Shown piece by piece: positions 35,481 to 45,493 of a stretch of DNA of 64,000 bases; the stretch's first letter is position 1; each line of letters starts with the position of its first letter. Made by a program: the position numbers and the translations under genes. The notes below the pieces were generated by a model, which saw nothing but the letters and a program-made list of their open reading frames with translations, searched no databases and was not told where the DNA came from. Origin of the DNA: Sunxiuqinia sp965372405 (GTDB lineage Bacteria > Bacteroidota > Bacteroidia > Bacteroidales > Prolixibacteraceae); assembly GCA_965372405.1 (NCBI GenBank), contig CBDVCE010000017.1, forward strand, positions 1 through 64,000. The letters are read 5' to 3'.

Positions 35481-37118
35481 TTATTCGTTATCCGGAGCAA
35501 AGTTCGGATAGGTATAATCATGTGCAGGCACAAATGTTTCCTTAATTGTACGAATGGAGGTCCAACGAAGGAAATTAAATATTGACCCTGCTTTATCATC
35601 GGTACCAGAGCCACGAGCTCCACCAAATGGTTGTTGACCAACTACAGCTCCTGTTGGTTTATCATTGATGTAGAAATTACCTGCGGCATTTTCCAATCGC
35701 TTTGTAATTTTCTCAATGTTATAACGGTTCTGAGAAAGCACAGCACCAGTTAATGCATAAATTGAAGTGTTATCAAGAATAGTCAGGGTCTCATCCATCT
35801 TTTCATCTTCATAAACATATACAGTTAGAACTGGCCCAAATAATTCTTCTTCCATAGTTACGTAATCAGGCTTTTTCGCCAGAATAACTGTTGGTTCAAT
35901 AAAATATCCAACCGACTTATCATGATTTCCACCAAAAATCACATCAGCATCAGCATCCTCTTTTGCCCTATCAATGAAACCAGCTAACTTATCAAATGTT
36001 GTTTCATCAATTACTGCATTAACAAAGTTGGTAAAGTCTTCAGGAGGCCCCATTTTAACTGTTGCCAATTCTTTTCCCAAGCGTTCACGAACATCATCCC
36101 AAATACTTTCGGGAATGTAAACTCTGGATGCAGCAGAACATTTTTGACCCTGATATTCAAATGCACCACGAACCATAGCAATCGCCAATGTTTGCTTGTC
36201 GGCAGTAGAATCTGCAAAGATGAAATCTTTACCTCCTGTTTCTCCTACAATACGTGGGTAAGATTTGTACTTGAAAATATTTTCACCAATTGTTTTCCAA
36301 ATGCTTTGAAATACTCCAGTTGAACCGGTGAAGTGGATGCCTGCAAATTCAGGATGAGTCAGTACCACATCAGCGGCAACCGGTCCGGAAACATATACCA
36401 GATTGATTACCCCATCAGGAACACCCGCTTCTTTAAATATATCCATAATTACTGCGGCAGAATAAACAGCAGTTTTTGAAGGTTTCCAAACAGCAACATT
36501 CCCCATCATCGCAGGCGCTGCTGGAAGGTTACCTGCTATAGATGTAAAATTGAAAGGGGTTAATGCAAATACGAACCCTTCCAACGGGCGGAATTCATTG
36601 TAATTCCATATTCCAGGAGCAGATTCTGGTTGCATTTTATAAATATCGGTCATGCATTTTACTCCAAATCTGAAAAAATCAGCCAATTCACAAGCTGCAT
36701 CGATTTCGGCTTGCAGCGCATTTTTTGATTGCCCTAACATTGTTGCAGCATTAATTTTATCTCGATAAGGACCTGCTAAAAGATCCGCAGCTTTAAGAAA
36801 AATTGAAGCTCTATGCTGCCATCCCATGTTAGCCCATTTTTCTTTAGCCTCAAGAGCCGCATCAATTGCCATCTCTACATGAGATGCATCTCCCTGGGAA
36901 TAATATCCTAAAGTATGATTAATATCGTGTGGAGGAGCCATCCTCACCCTGCGATCTGTTGTAACCTCGCGACCACCTATAATCATTGGCAATTCAACTT
37001 CCTTTGATCTCAACTTTTCAATCTCAGCCTTCAAACTGGCTCTTTCCTGCGAACCTGGAGCATACGCTTTTACGGGTTCGTTTTTTGCTATTGGTACGTT
37101 AAAAAATCCTTTTGCCAT
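35481..37118 (-). CDS. pruA: L-glutamate gamma-semialdehyde (1-pyrroline-5-carboxylate) dehydrogenase
   Basis: 545 residues, matching the PruA-type family in Bacteroidota. The aldehyde dehydrogenase fold carries NFTSIAGNLPAAPAMMGN (coenzyme region), FTGSTGVFQ, VGETGGKDF with the general-base Glu, and GQKCSAASR with the catalytic Cys. It oxidises the proline-derived semialdehyde to glutamate with NAD+. No proline dehydrogenase gene is adjacent. A TAGCTTTG box at 37159-37166 on the minus strand is a possible -7 element. Confidence 0.95.
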   Translation of the reverse strand: MAKGFFNVPIAKNEPVKAYAPGSQERASLKAEIEKLRSKEVELPMIIGGREVTTDRRVRMAPPHDINHTLGYYSQGDASHVEMAIDAALEAKEKWANMGWQHRASIFLKAADLLAGPYRDKINAATMLGQSKNALQAEIDAACELADFFRFGVKCMTDIYKMQPESAPGIWNYNEFRPLEGFVFALTPFNFTSIAGNLPAAPAMMGNVAVWKPSKTAVYSAAVIMDIFKEAGVPDGVINLVYVSGPVAADVVLTHPEFAGIHFTGSTGVFQSIWKTIGENIFKYKSYPRIVGETGGKDFIFADSTADKQTLAIAMVRGAFEYQGQKCSAASRVYIPESIWDDVRERLGKELATVKMGPPEDFTNFVNAVIDETTFDKLAGFIDRAKEDADADVIFGGNHDKSVGYFIEPTVILAKKPDYVTMEEELFGPVLTVYVYEDEKMDETLTILDNTSIYALTGAVLSQNRYNIEKITKRLENAAGNFYINDKPTGAVVGQQPFGGARGSGTDDKAGSIFNFLRWTSIRTIKETFVPAHDYTYPNFAPDNE

Positions 37119-37299
37119 AATGTTGTACTTTATCTGTTAATTATATTTTCTTCCACAACAAAGCTATTGAATACAAAAATTTTAATCCCTAATAAAAATC
37201 AGCTTTCAAAAAAGTTGCATTTATACAATATGATAAGCTAATACCAACTAAAATTTACTATATTTAGTCCGTTTTTAATTGCAGTCGATTTCGATATTC

Positions 37300-39384
37300 A
37301 TGCTAAAATCTATATATCATTTTATAGCCAAACCATTCCTTCTAGAAACGGATGAAGAAAAACGAAAAATCATTGCTCTGCATATGGTTATTGCAGTCGG
37401 TATTATTTATGCGTTGACTGATTTCATTGTTGCTATTTTTGGAAGACCTGCTAATGCGTGTATACCTGGAGACATTTCACTGTTGGCTATTGGTGTATTC
37501 GCATTTTTTTGCTTACGCAACGGTAGGGCAAGTTGCTCTATAAATGCGGTCTTTCTATTACCTTTTGCATTCTACTTCTTCTTTATTTCAAAACCATATT
37601 CTATTCTACCTGTTCATCAGGCTATTCCTTATACTTTATGGATATTAAGTCCAGGCTTTCTTTTCCTTTTATTTTTTGACGGGAAGCTCAAAAAACTCTC
37701 AATTTATTATGGATGGGCAGTTTTTGTACTGGCTTTTCACATTTATAAAGCAGGGAGATTTGAAGACCTTGTTTTTTTATACTGGCCTGGAGATAACATG
37801 CTGCTTAATCCTTTTGTTATTTTGAGTGCATTCTATGGAATTTCATTCATATTTAGCTGGAATTTTTCCCTTAGCCTTACCGAAATAAAAGAACATGCCG
37901 AAGAAGTTGAGAGCAAAATAAACCTGACTATAAAAAGTTTTCATCAGGGAGTATTGCATCTTGAAATTCTCAAGGATGAAATGGAAAACCCTATTGGTTT
38001 AAAAATCTTAAAAACCAATCCTTCTTTTGAAAGCATGTTTCGGGTTTCTGCAAGAGAATTGCGTGATGCTGAGGCTGAAGTTATCTTTCCAAAAGTCTTT
38101 CGAAATTCTTTTCAATGGAATGACTTTTATTTGCAAACAAAAAAGAAGAAAACTGAGATTTACGTTGAGCATCTAAATAAATGGGTTGAGATTTTTGTAA
38201 TTAAACCTGCTCCGAATCAGATTATCAGTATTTTTTATGATGTTTCGCTAAAACAAAAACGAATTGAATCCCTTCTGGAAAGTCGGAAACGCTATAAAGT
38301 TTTACTGGAAGCAATTCCAGATATCTTCTTTGTAATTGACAAAGATGGAGTCTATATGGATTTTGTCATTAAAGATTCTGAACAAATAAAAATTTCGCCT
38401 GACGACATCATTGGAAACACTATTTTCGAAGTTGGTTTTTCAGAGAAAATGTCTCGGAAAATCTTCCAATGTGTACAAGATGCGATTCAGTTTGGAACTA
38501 TTGAGACCATTGAGTACGCACTTGAGGTTGAAAAAGGAACTGCAATGTTTGAAATGCGTATTGCCAAACTCGATGACAATTCTGTAATATCAATTGCCCG
38601 TGATATCACAAAACGAAAGGTTGCTGAAATCAGACTCGAAGAAGCAAAAATAAAAGCTGAAGAAGCCGACAACTTAAAATCGGCTTTCCTTGCCAATATC
38701 TCCCATGAAATCCGCACCCCGATGAATGCCATAATTGGATTTTCGAAAATGGTTGGATCCCCTGAGTTTGACATGGAAGAAAAGAACCGTTTCATTGACA
38801 TTATTCTCAGCAACGGTAAATTGCTAATGGAAATGATAAACGACATGATTAGCCTTTCAAAAATTGAAAGCAACCAAGTGGTTGTGAGCAATACATTCTG
38901 CCAAATTAACGACCTGATGCTGGAACTGTATCGCGAATATAGCTATGATGTTAGCAATCGTCCTATCCGACTAAAAATCAACAATGAGAATGCAAATCCA
39001 AAATTTGGAGTTTCTACAGACAAAGCTATTCTTACTGAAATTATGCAAAAGCTTCTGGATAATGCTGTGAAGTTTACGAATGAAGGCGAGGTTGAATTTG
39101 GATACAAATTGGCAAGTCGCGAACAATTACAATTCTTTGTGCGAGATACGGGGATTGGTATTGATGAAAATCAAGTACATCGGGTTTTTGAACGCTTCCA
39201 CCAACTGGATAATAAAACAACCCGCGAATATGAAGGAACTGGTCTTGGCCTTTCAATTGCTCAACATTACACCAATCTGTTAGGAGGAACACTCGAACTA
39301 AAATCGAAGCTAGGAGAAGGCACAACTTTCTTCTTTTCAATTCCATTCACAGGTGGAGATGGAACACTATCAGTTGTCAGATAG
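37300..39384 (+). CDS. Six-helix membrane sensor histidine kinase with two PAS-like domains
   Basis: 694 residues from the ATG at 37300 (an upstream TTG would add 7). Six hydrophobic helices lie within about 25-190, with no large periplasmic part, so sensing is probably within the membrane. Two PAS-like regions follow (about 210-325 and 330-440), HisKA with ISHEIRTP (His469) and an ATPase domain with LLDNAVKFT and GTGLGLSIAQH. There is no receiver. The gene is divergent from pruA and convergent with the plug protein gene. Confidence 0.9.
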   Translation: MLKSIYHFIAKPFLLETDEEKRKIIALHMVIAVGIIYALTDFIVAIFGRPANACIPGDISLLAIGVFAFFCLRNGRASCSINAVFLLPFAFYFFFISKPYSILPVHQAIPYTLWILSPGFLFLLFFDGKLKKLSIYYGWAVFVLAFHIYKAGRFEDLVFLYWPGDNMLLNPFVILSAFYGISFIFSWNFSLSLTEIKEHAEEVESKINLTIKSFHQGVLHLEILKDEMENPIGLKILKTNPSFESMFRVSARELRDAEAEVIFPKVFRNSFQWNDFYLQTKKKKTEIYVEHLNKWVEIFVIKPAPNQIISIFYDVSLKQKRIESLLESRKRYKVLLEAIPDIFFVIDKDGVYMDFVIKDSEQIKISPDDIIGNTIFEVGFSEKMSRKIFQCVQDAIQFGTIETIEYALEVEKGTAMFEMRIAKLDDNSVISIARDITKRKVAEIRLEEAKIKAEEADNLKSAFLANISHEIRTPMNAIIGFSKMVGSPEFDMEEKNRFIDIILSNGKLLMEMINDMISLSKIESNQVVVSNTFCQINDLMLELYREYSYDVSNRPIRLKINNENANPKFGVSTDKAILTEIMQKLLDNAVKFTNEGEVEFGYKLASREQLQFFVRDTGIGIDENQVHRVFERFHQLDNKTTREYEGTGLGLSIAQHYTNLLGGTLELKSKLGEGTTFFFSIPFTGGDGTLSVVR

Positions 39385-39457
39385 TAAGCTAAACAACATC
39401 TATAGAAAATGATTGCCGCTTGTTCCCAACCGCAAATACACACTTCTTAGTAAACGA

Positions 39458-40759
39458 TTATTTTCCAGATCTCAATACCTGATACCCAACTAGCTTATCA
39501 TACCGTCCTGAAATACCTTTGTGATAAACCAGAATTTGGTATTCGTTTTCAGTTTCAACATGCGTTCCTTCAAGTACAGCTTCTTCTGCCACAATAGCTG
39601 CCTCTGGGACATATACATATTGAAAATTGTAGTATCCTTGCTTCAATAAAAGGGTTAATTCATAGGCTGCAGTTTTATAATTCCAGGTCATTTCATTGCT
39701 TTTGTTTGCATTCCAATCTGTTAGTGCACCAAAAACATTTACACTCCCCCCAACTAGCTGAGCTTCCATATCCAACGTAAAATGAACAAAAATATAATCG
39801 CACTGAATATCAAAATCATCAACCCGATCCTGACTTTCAACCACAAAGTTTCCATTCATCTCTTCATAATTGAAATATTTCTTATTTGAACGGATTTCAT
39901 CAGTTGCTAATGTTGTATGGAAATAGGGTCGATGAAAAGTTGTTGCAAAAACATTCTCTCCATTATATCTAGTTGTTCGAATGTCAAAATAACGATATTC
40001 ATTTCCACCTTTAAAAATATTCTCTTTATCGTAGTCATAAATCAATTCCTTATCTCTTATGAAAAGTGGTTTCAAATTGCGGATAGTATTGTCCCAGCGC
40101 CTGTTTTTCATTACAACCACCTTGAGATCATCTCTTGGATTATCAATTCTCAGATTCTGATGATAAATTGTAAAATCAACCTCCTGATTATCTCCCTTAA
40201 ATGGATCGAAGGTTGCTTTTTTGACCAAGCCCTGAACTTCTACTTTCGGCTGGAGTACATGAAAACGACGAGTCAGAACCAACTTTTCCATATCCTGATC
40301 TTCATACACAACAAGCACATAATTGCCCGAGTATTTTAGGTCAACTTGTTCATTAGGGATACGAAGCTGATAATTCACGTAAGTCATGGTCGTATTATAA
40401 CTCATCGCATAATCATCCAACGGATTTTCAGTAAAACCTTTTATATATTCATCTTGCATGATATACGATTCATTCCAATAGGCATCGCAATGAAGAATTG
40501 TATAATAATAATTACTGACTTCTCCGGAAAGATCATCAAATTTTAGAATCAGATTTGCTCCGGAGCCCAATTCATAAATTGGAAAACTTTGCTCAAATCC
40601 ATCGCCAAAAAGCTGAACGGTTTTGATGTCTTCTTTAAGTGTAGCATTCTGATAATAAAATTCGTTTTCTTGCTGCGCAAAAGAATTTAATGAAAAAATA
40701 ACGCTTAGAAATATGAAGAAGATGAGAGTGAAATGACTGTTTTTATGACTTTTATCCAT
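39458..40759 (-). CDS. Type IX secretion system plug protein (DUF5103)
   Basis: 433 residues with a signal peptide ending near SLNSFAQ. DUF5103 features: the N-terminal beta domain starting IKTVQLFGDGFEQSFP, HCDAYWNES, then PKVEVQGLVKKATFDPFKGDNQEV, and a C-terminal part with VFGALTDWN and YYNFQYVYVPE. In Flavobacterium the DUF5103 Plug protein seals the periplasmic side of the SprA translocon. Here it is a lone gene. The protease at 7825-9513 is a predicted client of the same system. Confidence 0.88.
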   Translation of the reverse strand: MDKSHKNSHFTLIFFIFLSVIFSLNSFAQQENEFYYQNATLKEDIKTVQLFGDGFEQSFPIYELGSGANLILKFDDLSGEVSNYYYTILHCDAYWNESYIMQDEYIKGFTENPLDDYAMSYNTTMTYVNYQLRIPNEQVDLKYSGNYVLVVYEDQDMEKLVLTRRFHVLQPKVEVQGLVKKATFDPFKGDNQEVDFTIYHQNLRIDNPRDDLKVVVMKNRRWDNTIRNLKPLFIRDKELIYDYDKENIFKGGNEYRYFDIRTTRYNGENVFATTFHRPYFHTTLATDEIRSNKKYFNYEEMNGNFVVESQDRVDDFDIQCDYIFVHFTLDMEAQLVGGSVNVFGALTDWNANKSNEMTWNYKTAAYELTLLLKQGYYNFQYVYVPEAAIVAEEAVLEGTHVETENEYQILVYHKGISGRYDKLVGYQVLRSGK

Positions 40760-40872
40760 TGAATCTTGCTATTTGTCTACGATTGAATATTCTGAATCAA
40801 AAATTGATCCAAATCAAATAACGTCTTGATGTATTTAAATATTTCAATTTCTAGAAGTTTCTATAGCAAAGA

Positions 40873-40903
40873 TTGTAAAAAGTTTTTTAAATATGTACTT
40901 TTG
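40873..40903 (+). promoter_or_regulatory. Promoter of the nqr operon
   Basis: TTG (40873-40875), 20 bases, TACTTTTG (40896-40903), an exact Bacteroidota -7 element. Transcription should begin near 40910, about 30 bases before nqrA. Confidence 0.7.
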
Positions 40904-40938
40904 CCACCCTAAAATTATAACTACAACAAGGGATTACA

Positions 40939-42291
40939 ATGTCAAAGCATTTTAAACTAAAACGTGGATTGGACATCCGTTTAAAAGGAACTGCAGAAAC
41001 TGTTCTTGAAGATGCAACCGCAGCAACAACCGTAGCCCTTAAGCCGACTGATTTCCCAGGCTTAACTCCCAAATTGAAAGTTAAAGCTGAAACTCCAGTT
41101 AAAGCTGGTGATGCTTTATTTTTCGACAAATACAACCCCGAGATTTTATTTACGTCACCAGTTAGTGGAACAGTAAAAGCTGTTAACCGCGGTGAACGTC
41201 GTAAAATTTTGGAAGTAGTTGTTGAAGCTGATGGCAAAAACGAAAGTCTTGATTTTACAAAGGCTGACGTGTTATCACTTTCACGAGAGGAAGTTAGGGA
41301 ACAATTGCTTAAGAGTGGACTTTGGCCATTTATTACACAACGTCCTTACGGCGTTTTGGCTAAGCCAAACGATGTACCTGCAAACATCTTCATTTCAGGA
41401 TTCGACAGTGCACCTTTAGCACCGGATTATGAGTTTGTTTTTGAGAGTGAGAAATCTGCATTGCAAAGTGGCATCAACACTTTGACAAAGCTAACCGATG
41501 GAAAAGTTTTCCTTGGTCTTTCTTCAGAACAGGAAAATGGAGTTTTCTCTGCATTGAAAAATGTTGAAACGAATACATTCAAAGGATCTCATCCTGTTGG
41601 AAATGTTGGTATTCAAATTCATCATGTTTCACCAATTAATAAAGGTGACTTGATTTGGACTGTTTCGATTCAGGCACTGATATACATTGGCCGTTTATTT
41701 GAAACCGGAAAACTTGACTTCTCCAAAACAGTTGCACTAACTGGATCTGAAGTTAAAAGTCCGAAGTATTTCAAAACAGTTCATGGAGCTAATTTGGCTG
41801 AACTTCTTTCGGGTAAAACCAAAGAAGAAACCAATGAGCGTTTCATCAGTGGTAATGTTCTTACAGGTTCTAAAATTGCCAATGATGATTACCTCGGGTT
41901 CTTTGATCAGCAGTTAACTGTAATTCCGGAGGGAGATGAATATGAATTTGTTGGCTGGGCAATGCCTGGAATCAATAAATTTTCAGCTGGAAAAACCTTC
42001 TTCTCAAGCCTCTTCCCAAAGAAAGGATATACGCTTGACGCAAACATGCACGGTGGTGAAAGAGCATTTGTTCTGACCGGCCAATATGAAAAAGTACTTC
42101 CTATGGATATTCTTCCTGTATTCTTATTGAAATCGATTTTGGTAAACGACATCGACAAAATGGAACAACTGGGGATCTATGAAGTGATCGAAGAAGATTT
42201 AGCCCTTTGTGAATATGCTTGTACTTCAAAAATCAAAGTACAGGATATTTTGCGTGAAGGAATCAACTCAATGATTAAAGAATTGGGCTAA
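40939..42291 (+). CDS. nqrA: Na+-translocating NADH:quinone reductase subunit A
   Basis: 450 residues, the family length. The N-terminal LKRGLDIRLKGTAE, KVKAETPVKAGDALFFDK, GTVKAVNRGERRKILEVVVE and later GRLFETGKLDFSKTVALTG and LPVFLLKSILVNDIDKMEQLG are typical. It is the peripheral cytoplasmic subunit implicated in quinone interaction. First gene of a six-gene operon nqrABCDEF with gaps of 6-19 bases. Confidence 0.97.
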   Translation: MSKHFKLKRGLDIRLKGTAETVLEDATAATTVALKPTDFPGLTPKLKVKAETPVKAGDALFFDKYNPEILFTSPVSGTVKAVNRGERRKILEVVVEADGKNESLDFTKADVLSLSREEVREQLLKSGLWPFITQRPYGVLAKPNDVPANIFISGFDSAPLAPDYEFVFESEKSALQSGINTLTKLTDGKVFLGLSSEQENGVFSALKNVETNTFKGSHPVGNVGIQIHHVSPINKGDLIWTVSIQALIYIGRLFETGKLDFSKTVALTGSEVKSPKYFKTVHGANLAELLSGKTKEETNERFISGNVLTGSKIANDDYLGFFDQQLTVIPEGDEYEFVGWAMPGINKFSAGKTFFSSLFPKKGYTLDANMHGGERAFVLTGQYEKVLPMDILPVFLLKSILVNDIDKMEQLGIYEVIEEDLALCEYACTSKIKVQDILREGINSMIKELG

Positions 42292-42310
42292 GCCCTAAAT
42301 AAGATATTCA

Positions 42311-43468
42311 ATGAAAGCGATAAAAAACTTTTTTGAAAAAACGAAACCTCATGTACAGAAGGGTGGCAAGTTTCACTGGCTACATTCAACACATGATTCT
42401 TTCTTTACACTATTCTTCGTTCAGAAGGATACCTCAAAAAGCGGAACTCATATCCACGATTTTTCAGACCTAAAAAGAACAATGGGAATTGTTGTACTTG
42501 CAGTAGTTCCAGCTCTTTTATTCGGAATGTACAATGTGGGATACCAACATTTTGGGGCACTTGGACAACTTGCAGATACGACTTTCTTCCAACTATTTTT
42601 ATTTGGATTTTTGAAAGTACTACCTGTAATTCTAGTATCGTATATAGTAGGTTTGGGTATTGAATTCATTTTTGCCCAGTTCCGAGGACACGATGTTAAT
42701 GAAGGATTTTTGGTTTCCGGAATTTTAATTCCAATGGTCATGCCAATCAACACGCCACTATGGATGATTGCTGTTGCTACTGCCTTTGCTGTTATTTTTG
42801 GCAAAGAAGTATTTGGTGGTACTGGAATGAACATCTGGAATCCTGCTCTTGTAGCACGTGCATTCCTGTTCTTTGCTTATCCAGCACAAATGTCTGGTGA
42901 CTCTGTTTGGATTTCAGCGTCAGGTGTTGATACACTTGCTGATGGTTTTACAGGAGCAACTCCAATGGCGGAAGCTGTTCTTGGAAACACGGACTTCAGT
43001 GCTTGGGATGCGTTTATCGGTTTAATCCCCGGGTCGATTGGGGAAACATCAACCTTAGCGATTTTACTTGGTGCACTCATTTTGATTGTTACCGGTATCG
43101 GAAGCTGGAGAATAATGCTCTCGACAATTGCAGGTGGTGCATTCATGGGAATTCTATTGAATCTGTTCGCTGTAAATACTTACATGGAGCTTGAATTCTG
43201 GAAGCACTTGATTATTGGTGGTTTTGCTTTTGGTGCAATTTTCATGGCTACTGATCCTGTTTCTGCATCACAAACTGTTCGCGGAAAATGGATTTATGGT
43301 TTCTTGATTGGTGTATTGGCAATTTTAATCCGAGTTCTCAACCCGGCTTTCCCAGAAGGAATGATGCTTGCCATTCTACTAATGAATACGTTTGCTCCTC
43401 TCATTGACCATTACGTGGTTGAAGGCAGCATTAAACGGCGCTTGAAACGAGCAACAGTGAAAGCTTAA
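42311..43468 (+). CDS. nqrB: Na+-translocating NADH:quinone reductase subunit B
   Basis: 385 residues, multiple membrane helices. The covalent FMN site is DGFTGATP with Thr217. Other family segments are NEGFLVSGILIPMVMPINTP, GGTGMNIWNPALVARAFLFFAYPAQMSGD and ATDPVSASQT. It carries FMN and riboflavin and forms part of the sodium channel and the quinone site. 19 bases after nqrA. Confidence 0.97.
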   Translation: MKAIKNFFEKTKPHVQKGGKFHWLHSTHDSFFTLFFVQKDTSKSGTHIHDFSDLKRTMGIVVLAVVPALLFGMYNVGYQHFGALGQLADTTFFQLFLFGFLKVLPVILVSYIVGLGIEFIFAQFRGHDVNEGFLVSGILIPMVMPINTPLWMIAVATAFAVIFGKEVFGGTGMNIWNPALVARAFLFFAYPAQMSGDSVWISASGVDTLADGFTGATPMAEAVLGNTDFSAWDAFIGLIPGSIGETSTLAILLGALILIVTGIGSWRIMLSTIAGGAFMGILLNLFAVNTYMELEFWKHLIIGGFAFGAIFMATDPVSASQTVRGKWIYGFLIGVLAILIRVLNPAFPEGMMLAILLMNTFAPLIDHYVVEGSIKRRLKRATVKA

Positions 43469-43486
43469 TCTTTAAAAGAAAAAGAA

Positions 43487-44182
43487 ATGGATAGGAACAG
43501 TAATGTTTACACATTCTTATATGCTTCGATCATGGTTATATTGGTTGCAGCCATTCTTTCGGTTGCCGCTTTTAACCTAAAGCCTATGCAGGATAAGAAT
43601 ATTGAAATTGAGAAAAAGCAAGATATACTGGCTTCAGTAAATATAGATACCAATGCATCAAACGCCGAAGGAATTTACGCTGAAAAGATCGTGAACTCTT
43701 ACATTGTAAATGCTGAGGCTAAAGTAATGGATGGTGATGCTTTTGATATTGATCTAAAGAGAGAACGGGCAAAACCTGTTGCAGAACAAAACCTACCGGT
43801 TTTTGAATGTGAAATTGATGGAACAGTAAAATACATCCTTCCTTTACGAGGTGCCGGACTATGGGGTCCGGTATGGGGCTATGTTTCACTGGAAAATGAT
43901 ATGAACACCATTTTTGGTGCAAGTTTTGACCACCAGGGGGAAACTCCTGGGCTTGGTGCAGAAATCTCTACCGATGCTTTTGAAGCTCCGTTTAAGGGTA
44001 AAAAGATTTTTGATAATGCTGGGAAATTCATTTCCATCCTTATTGCTAAATCAAATGAAATCGCACCTGAAGAACACAAGGTTGATGCTATTTCTGGTGG
44101 CACAATTACATCCAAAGGATTGGAAAAAATGTTGATGGATGACCTTAGTGCTTACAAAGCATTTTTCAACTCGAAAAAATAA
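43487..44182 (+). CDS. nqrC: Na+-translocating NADH:quinone reductase subunit C
   Basis: 231 residues with one N-terminal membrane helix (about 8-30) and a periplasmic FMN domain. The FMN attachment motif is SGGT with Thr206 (family form S-G-A/G-T), preceded by LWGPVWGYVSLE and HQGETPGLGAEI. The FMN link requires the transferase ApbE, which is not encoded in this window. Confidence 0.96.
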   Translation: MDRNSNVYTFLYASIMVILVAAILSVAAFNLKPMQDKNIEIEKKQDILASVNIDTNASNAEGIYAEKIVNSYIVNAEAKVMDGDAFDIDLKRERAKPVAEQNLPVFECEIDGTVKYILPLRGAGLWGPVWGYVSLENDMNTIFGASFDHQGETPGLGAEISTDAFEAPFKGKKIFDNAGKFISILIAKSNEIAPEEHKVDAISGGTITSKGLEKMLMDDLSAYKAFFNSKK

Positions 44183-44188
44183 AAGAAA

Positions 44189-44839
44189 ATGAGCGATAGA
44201 GAACCTTTATTTTCAAAGAAAAATTTAAAGCTGCTAAGTGATCCTATGGACAACAGCAACCCAATTACCGTTCAGGTTTTGGGAATTTGTTCTGCACTGG
44301 CAGTAACCGCGCAGTTAAAACCTTCGGTTGTAATGTCTATTTCAGTAATGGCCGTTTTGGGTTTTGCGAATGTAATTATCTCATTAATGAGAAACGGTAT
44401 CCCTAACCGGATCCGGATTATTGTACAACTTGTCGTTATTGCAGCACTGGTAATATTGGTTGACCAGGTTCTGAAAGCATTCGTTTATGATGTAAGTAAA
44501 CAGCTTTCGGTTTTTGTTGGACTAATTATCACGAACTGTATCATCATGGGTCGTCTCGAGGCTTTTGCTCTTGGGAATAAACCTTGGCCAGCCTTTTTAG
44601 ACGGTATTGGGAATGCCGCGGGATATGGTGTAATTCTTGTTATCGTAGGTTTCCTTCGTGAACTGTTCGGTTCAGGAAGTGTCTGGGGTTTCAAAGTAAT
44701 TCCAGCAAGCTGGTACATTGAAAATGGTGGCTTTTACGCCAACAACGGCATGATGATTCTTCCTCCAATGGCTCTGATTACTGTAGGGCTTATCATTTGG
44801 GTTCAACGTAGCCGTAATCGCAAAATAATTGAAGACTAA
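44189..44839 (+). CDS. nqrD: Na+-translocating NADH:quinone reductase subunit D
   Basis: 216 residues, six membrane helices. Family segments are NPITVQVLGICSALAVT and IITNCIIMGRLEAFALGN, which hold the two cysteines that, with those of NqrE, coordinate the intramembrane 2Fe-2S centre. Homologous to RnfE, but the operon order and partners are those of NQR. Confidence 0.96.
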   Translation: MSDREPLFSKKNLKLLSDPMDNSNPITVQVLGICSALAVTAQLKPSVVMSISVMAVLGFANVIISLMRNGIPNRIRIIVQLVVIAALVILVDQVLKAFVYDVSKQLSVFVGLIITNCIIMGRLEAFALGNKPWPAFLDGIGNAAGYGVILVIVGFLRELFGSGSVWGFKVIPASWYIENGGFYANNGMMILPPMALITVGLIIWVQRSRNRKIIED

Positions 44840-44856
44840 CTGCAAAAGATTGAATT

Positions 44857-45474
44857 ATGGAAAATCTGATTAATTTATTTATCAAGTCCATCTTTATAGA
44901 GAATATGGTATTTGCCTATTTCCTGGGCATGTGTTCTTACCTGGCTGTTTCCAAGTCGGTAAAAACAGCAACAGGATTAGGATTGGCAGTTATTTTTGTA
45001 TTAGGAATTACACTCCCTGTAGATTACCTGCTAGAGAATTACGTACTGAAAGAAGGTGCACTAACATGGTTAAGTCCTACTTTTGCAGAGGTTGATCTAA
45101 GCTTCCTTAGCTTTATCATGTTTATTGCTGTGATTGCTTCCATGGTACAGTTGGTTGAAATGATCGTTGAGAAATTTGCACCTGTACTTTATACACAACT
45201 AGGGATTTTTCTTCCTCTGATTGCTGTAAACTGTGCGATTTTAGGAGGCTCGTTATTCATGCAACAAAAAGCTTTCCTTAATGTAGGTGAAGCTTCAGTA
45301 TATGGATTAGGCTCAGGCGTTGGCTGGTTCCTTGCGATTGTAGGTATTGCTGCTATTCGTGAAAAGATTCAATATTCACAAATTCCTGCACCTCTCCGCG
45401 GATTAGGGATCACGTTTATCGTGACCGGACTTATGGGATTGGCGTTCATGGGTTTCATGGGAATAAAACTATAA
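44857..45474 (+). CDS. nqrE: Na+-translocating NADH:quinone reductase subunit E
   Basis: 205 residues, six membrane helices. ENMVFAYFLGMCSYLAVSK and FLPLIAVNCAILGGSLF carry the cysteines matching those of NqrD, and the two subunits form an inverted-repeat pair. Between nqrD and nqrF with gaps of 17 and 19 bases. Confidence 0.96.
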   Translation: MENLINLFIKSIFIENMVFAYFLGMCSYLAVSKSVKTATGLGLAVIFVLGITLPVDYLLENYVLKEGALTWLSPTFAEVDLSFLSFIMFIAVIASMVQLVEMIVEKFAPVLYTQLGIFLPLIAVNCAILGGSLFMQQKAFLNVGEASVYGLGSGVGWFLAIVGIAAIREKIQYSQIPAPLRGLGITFIVTGLMGLAFMGFMGIKL

Positions 45475-45493
45475 TCGACTAAAAAATTTAACA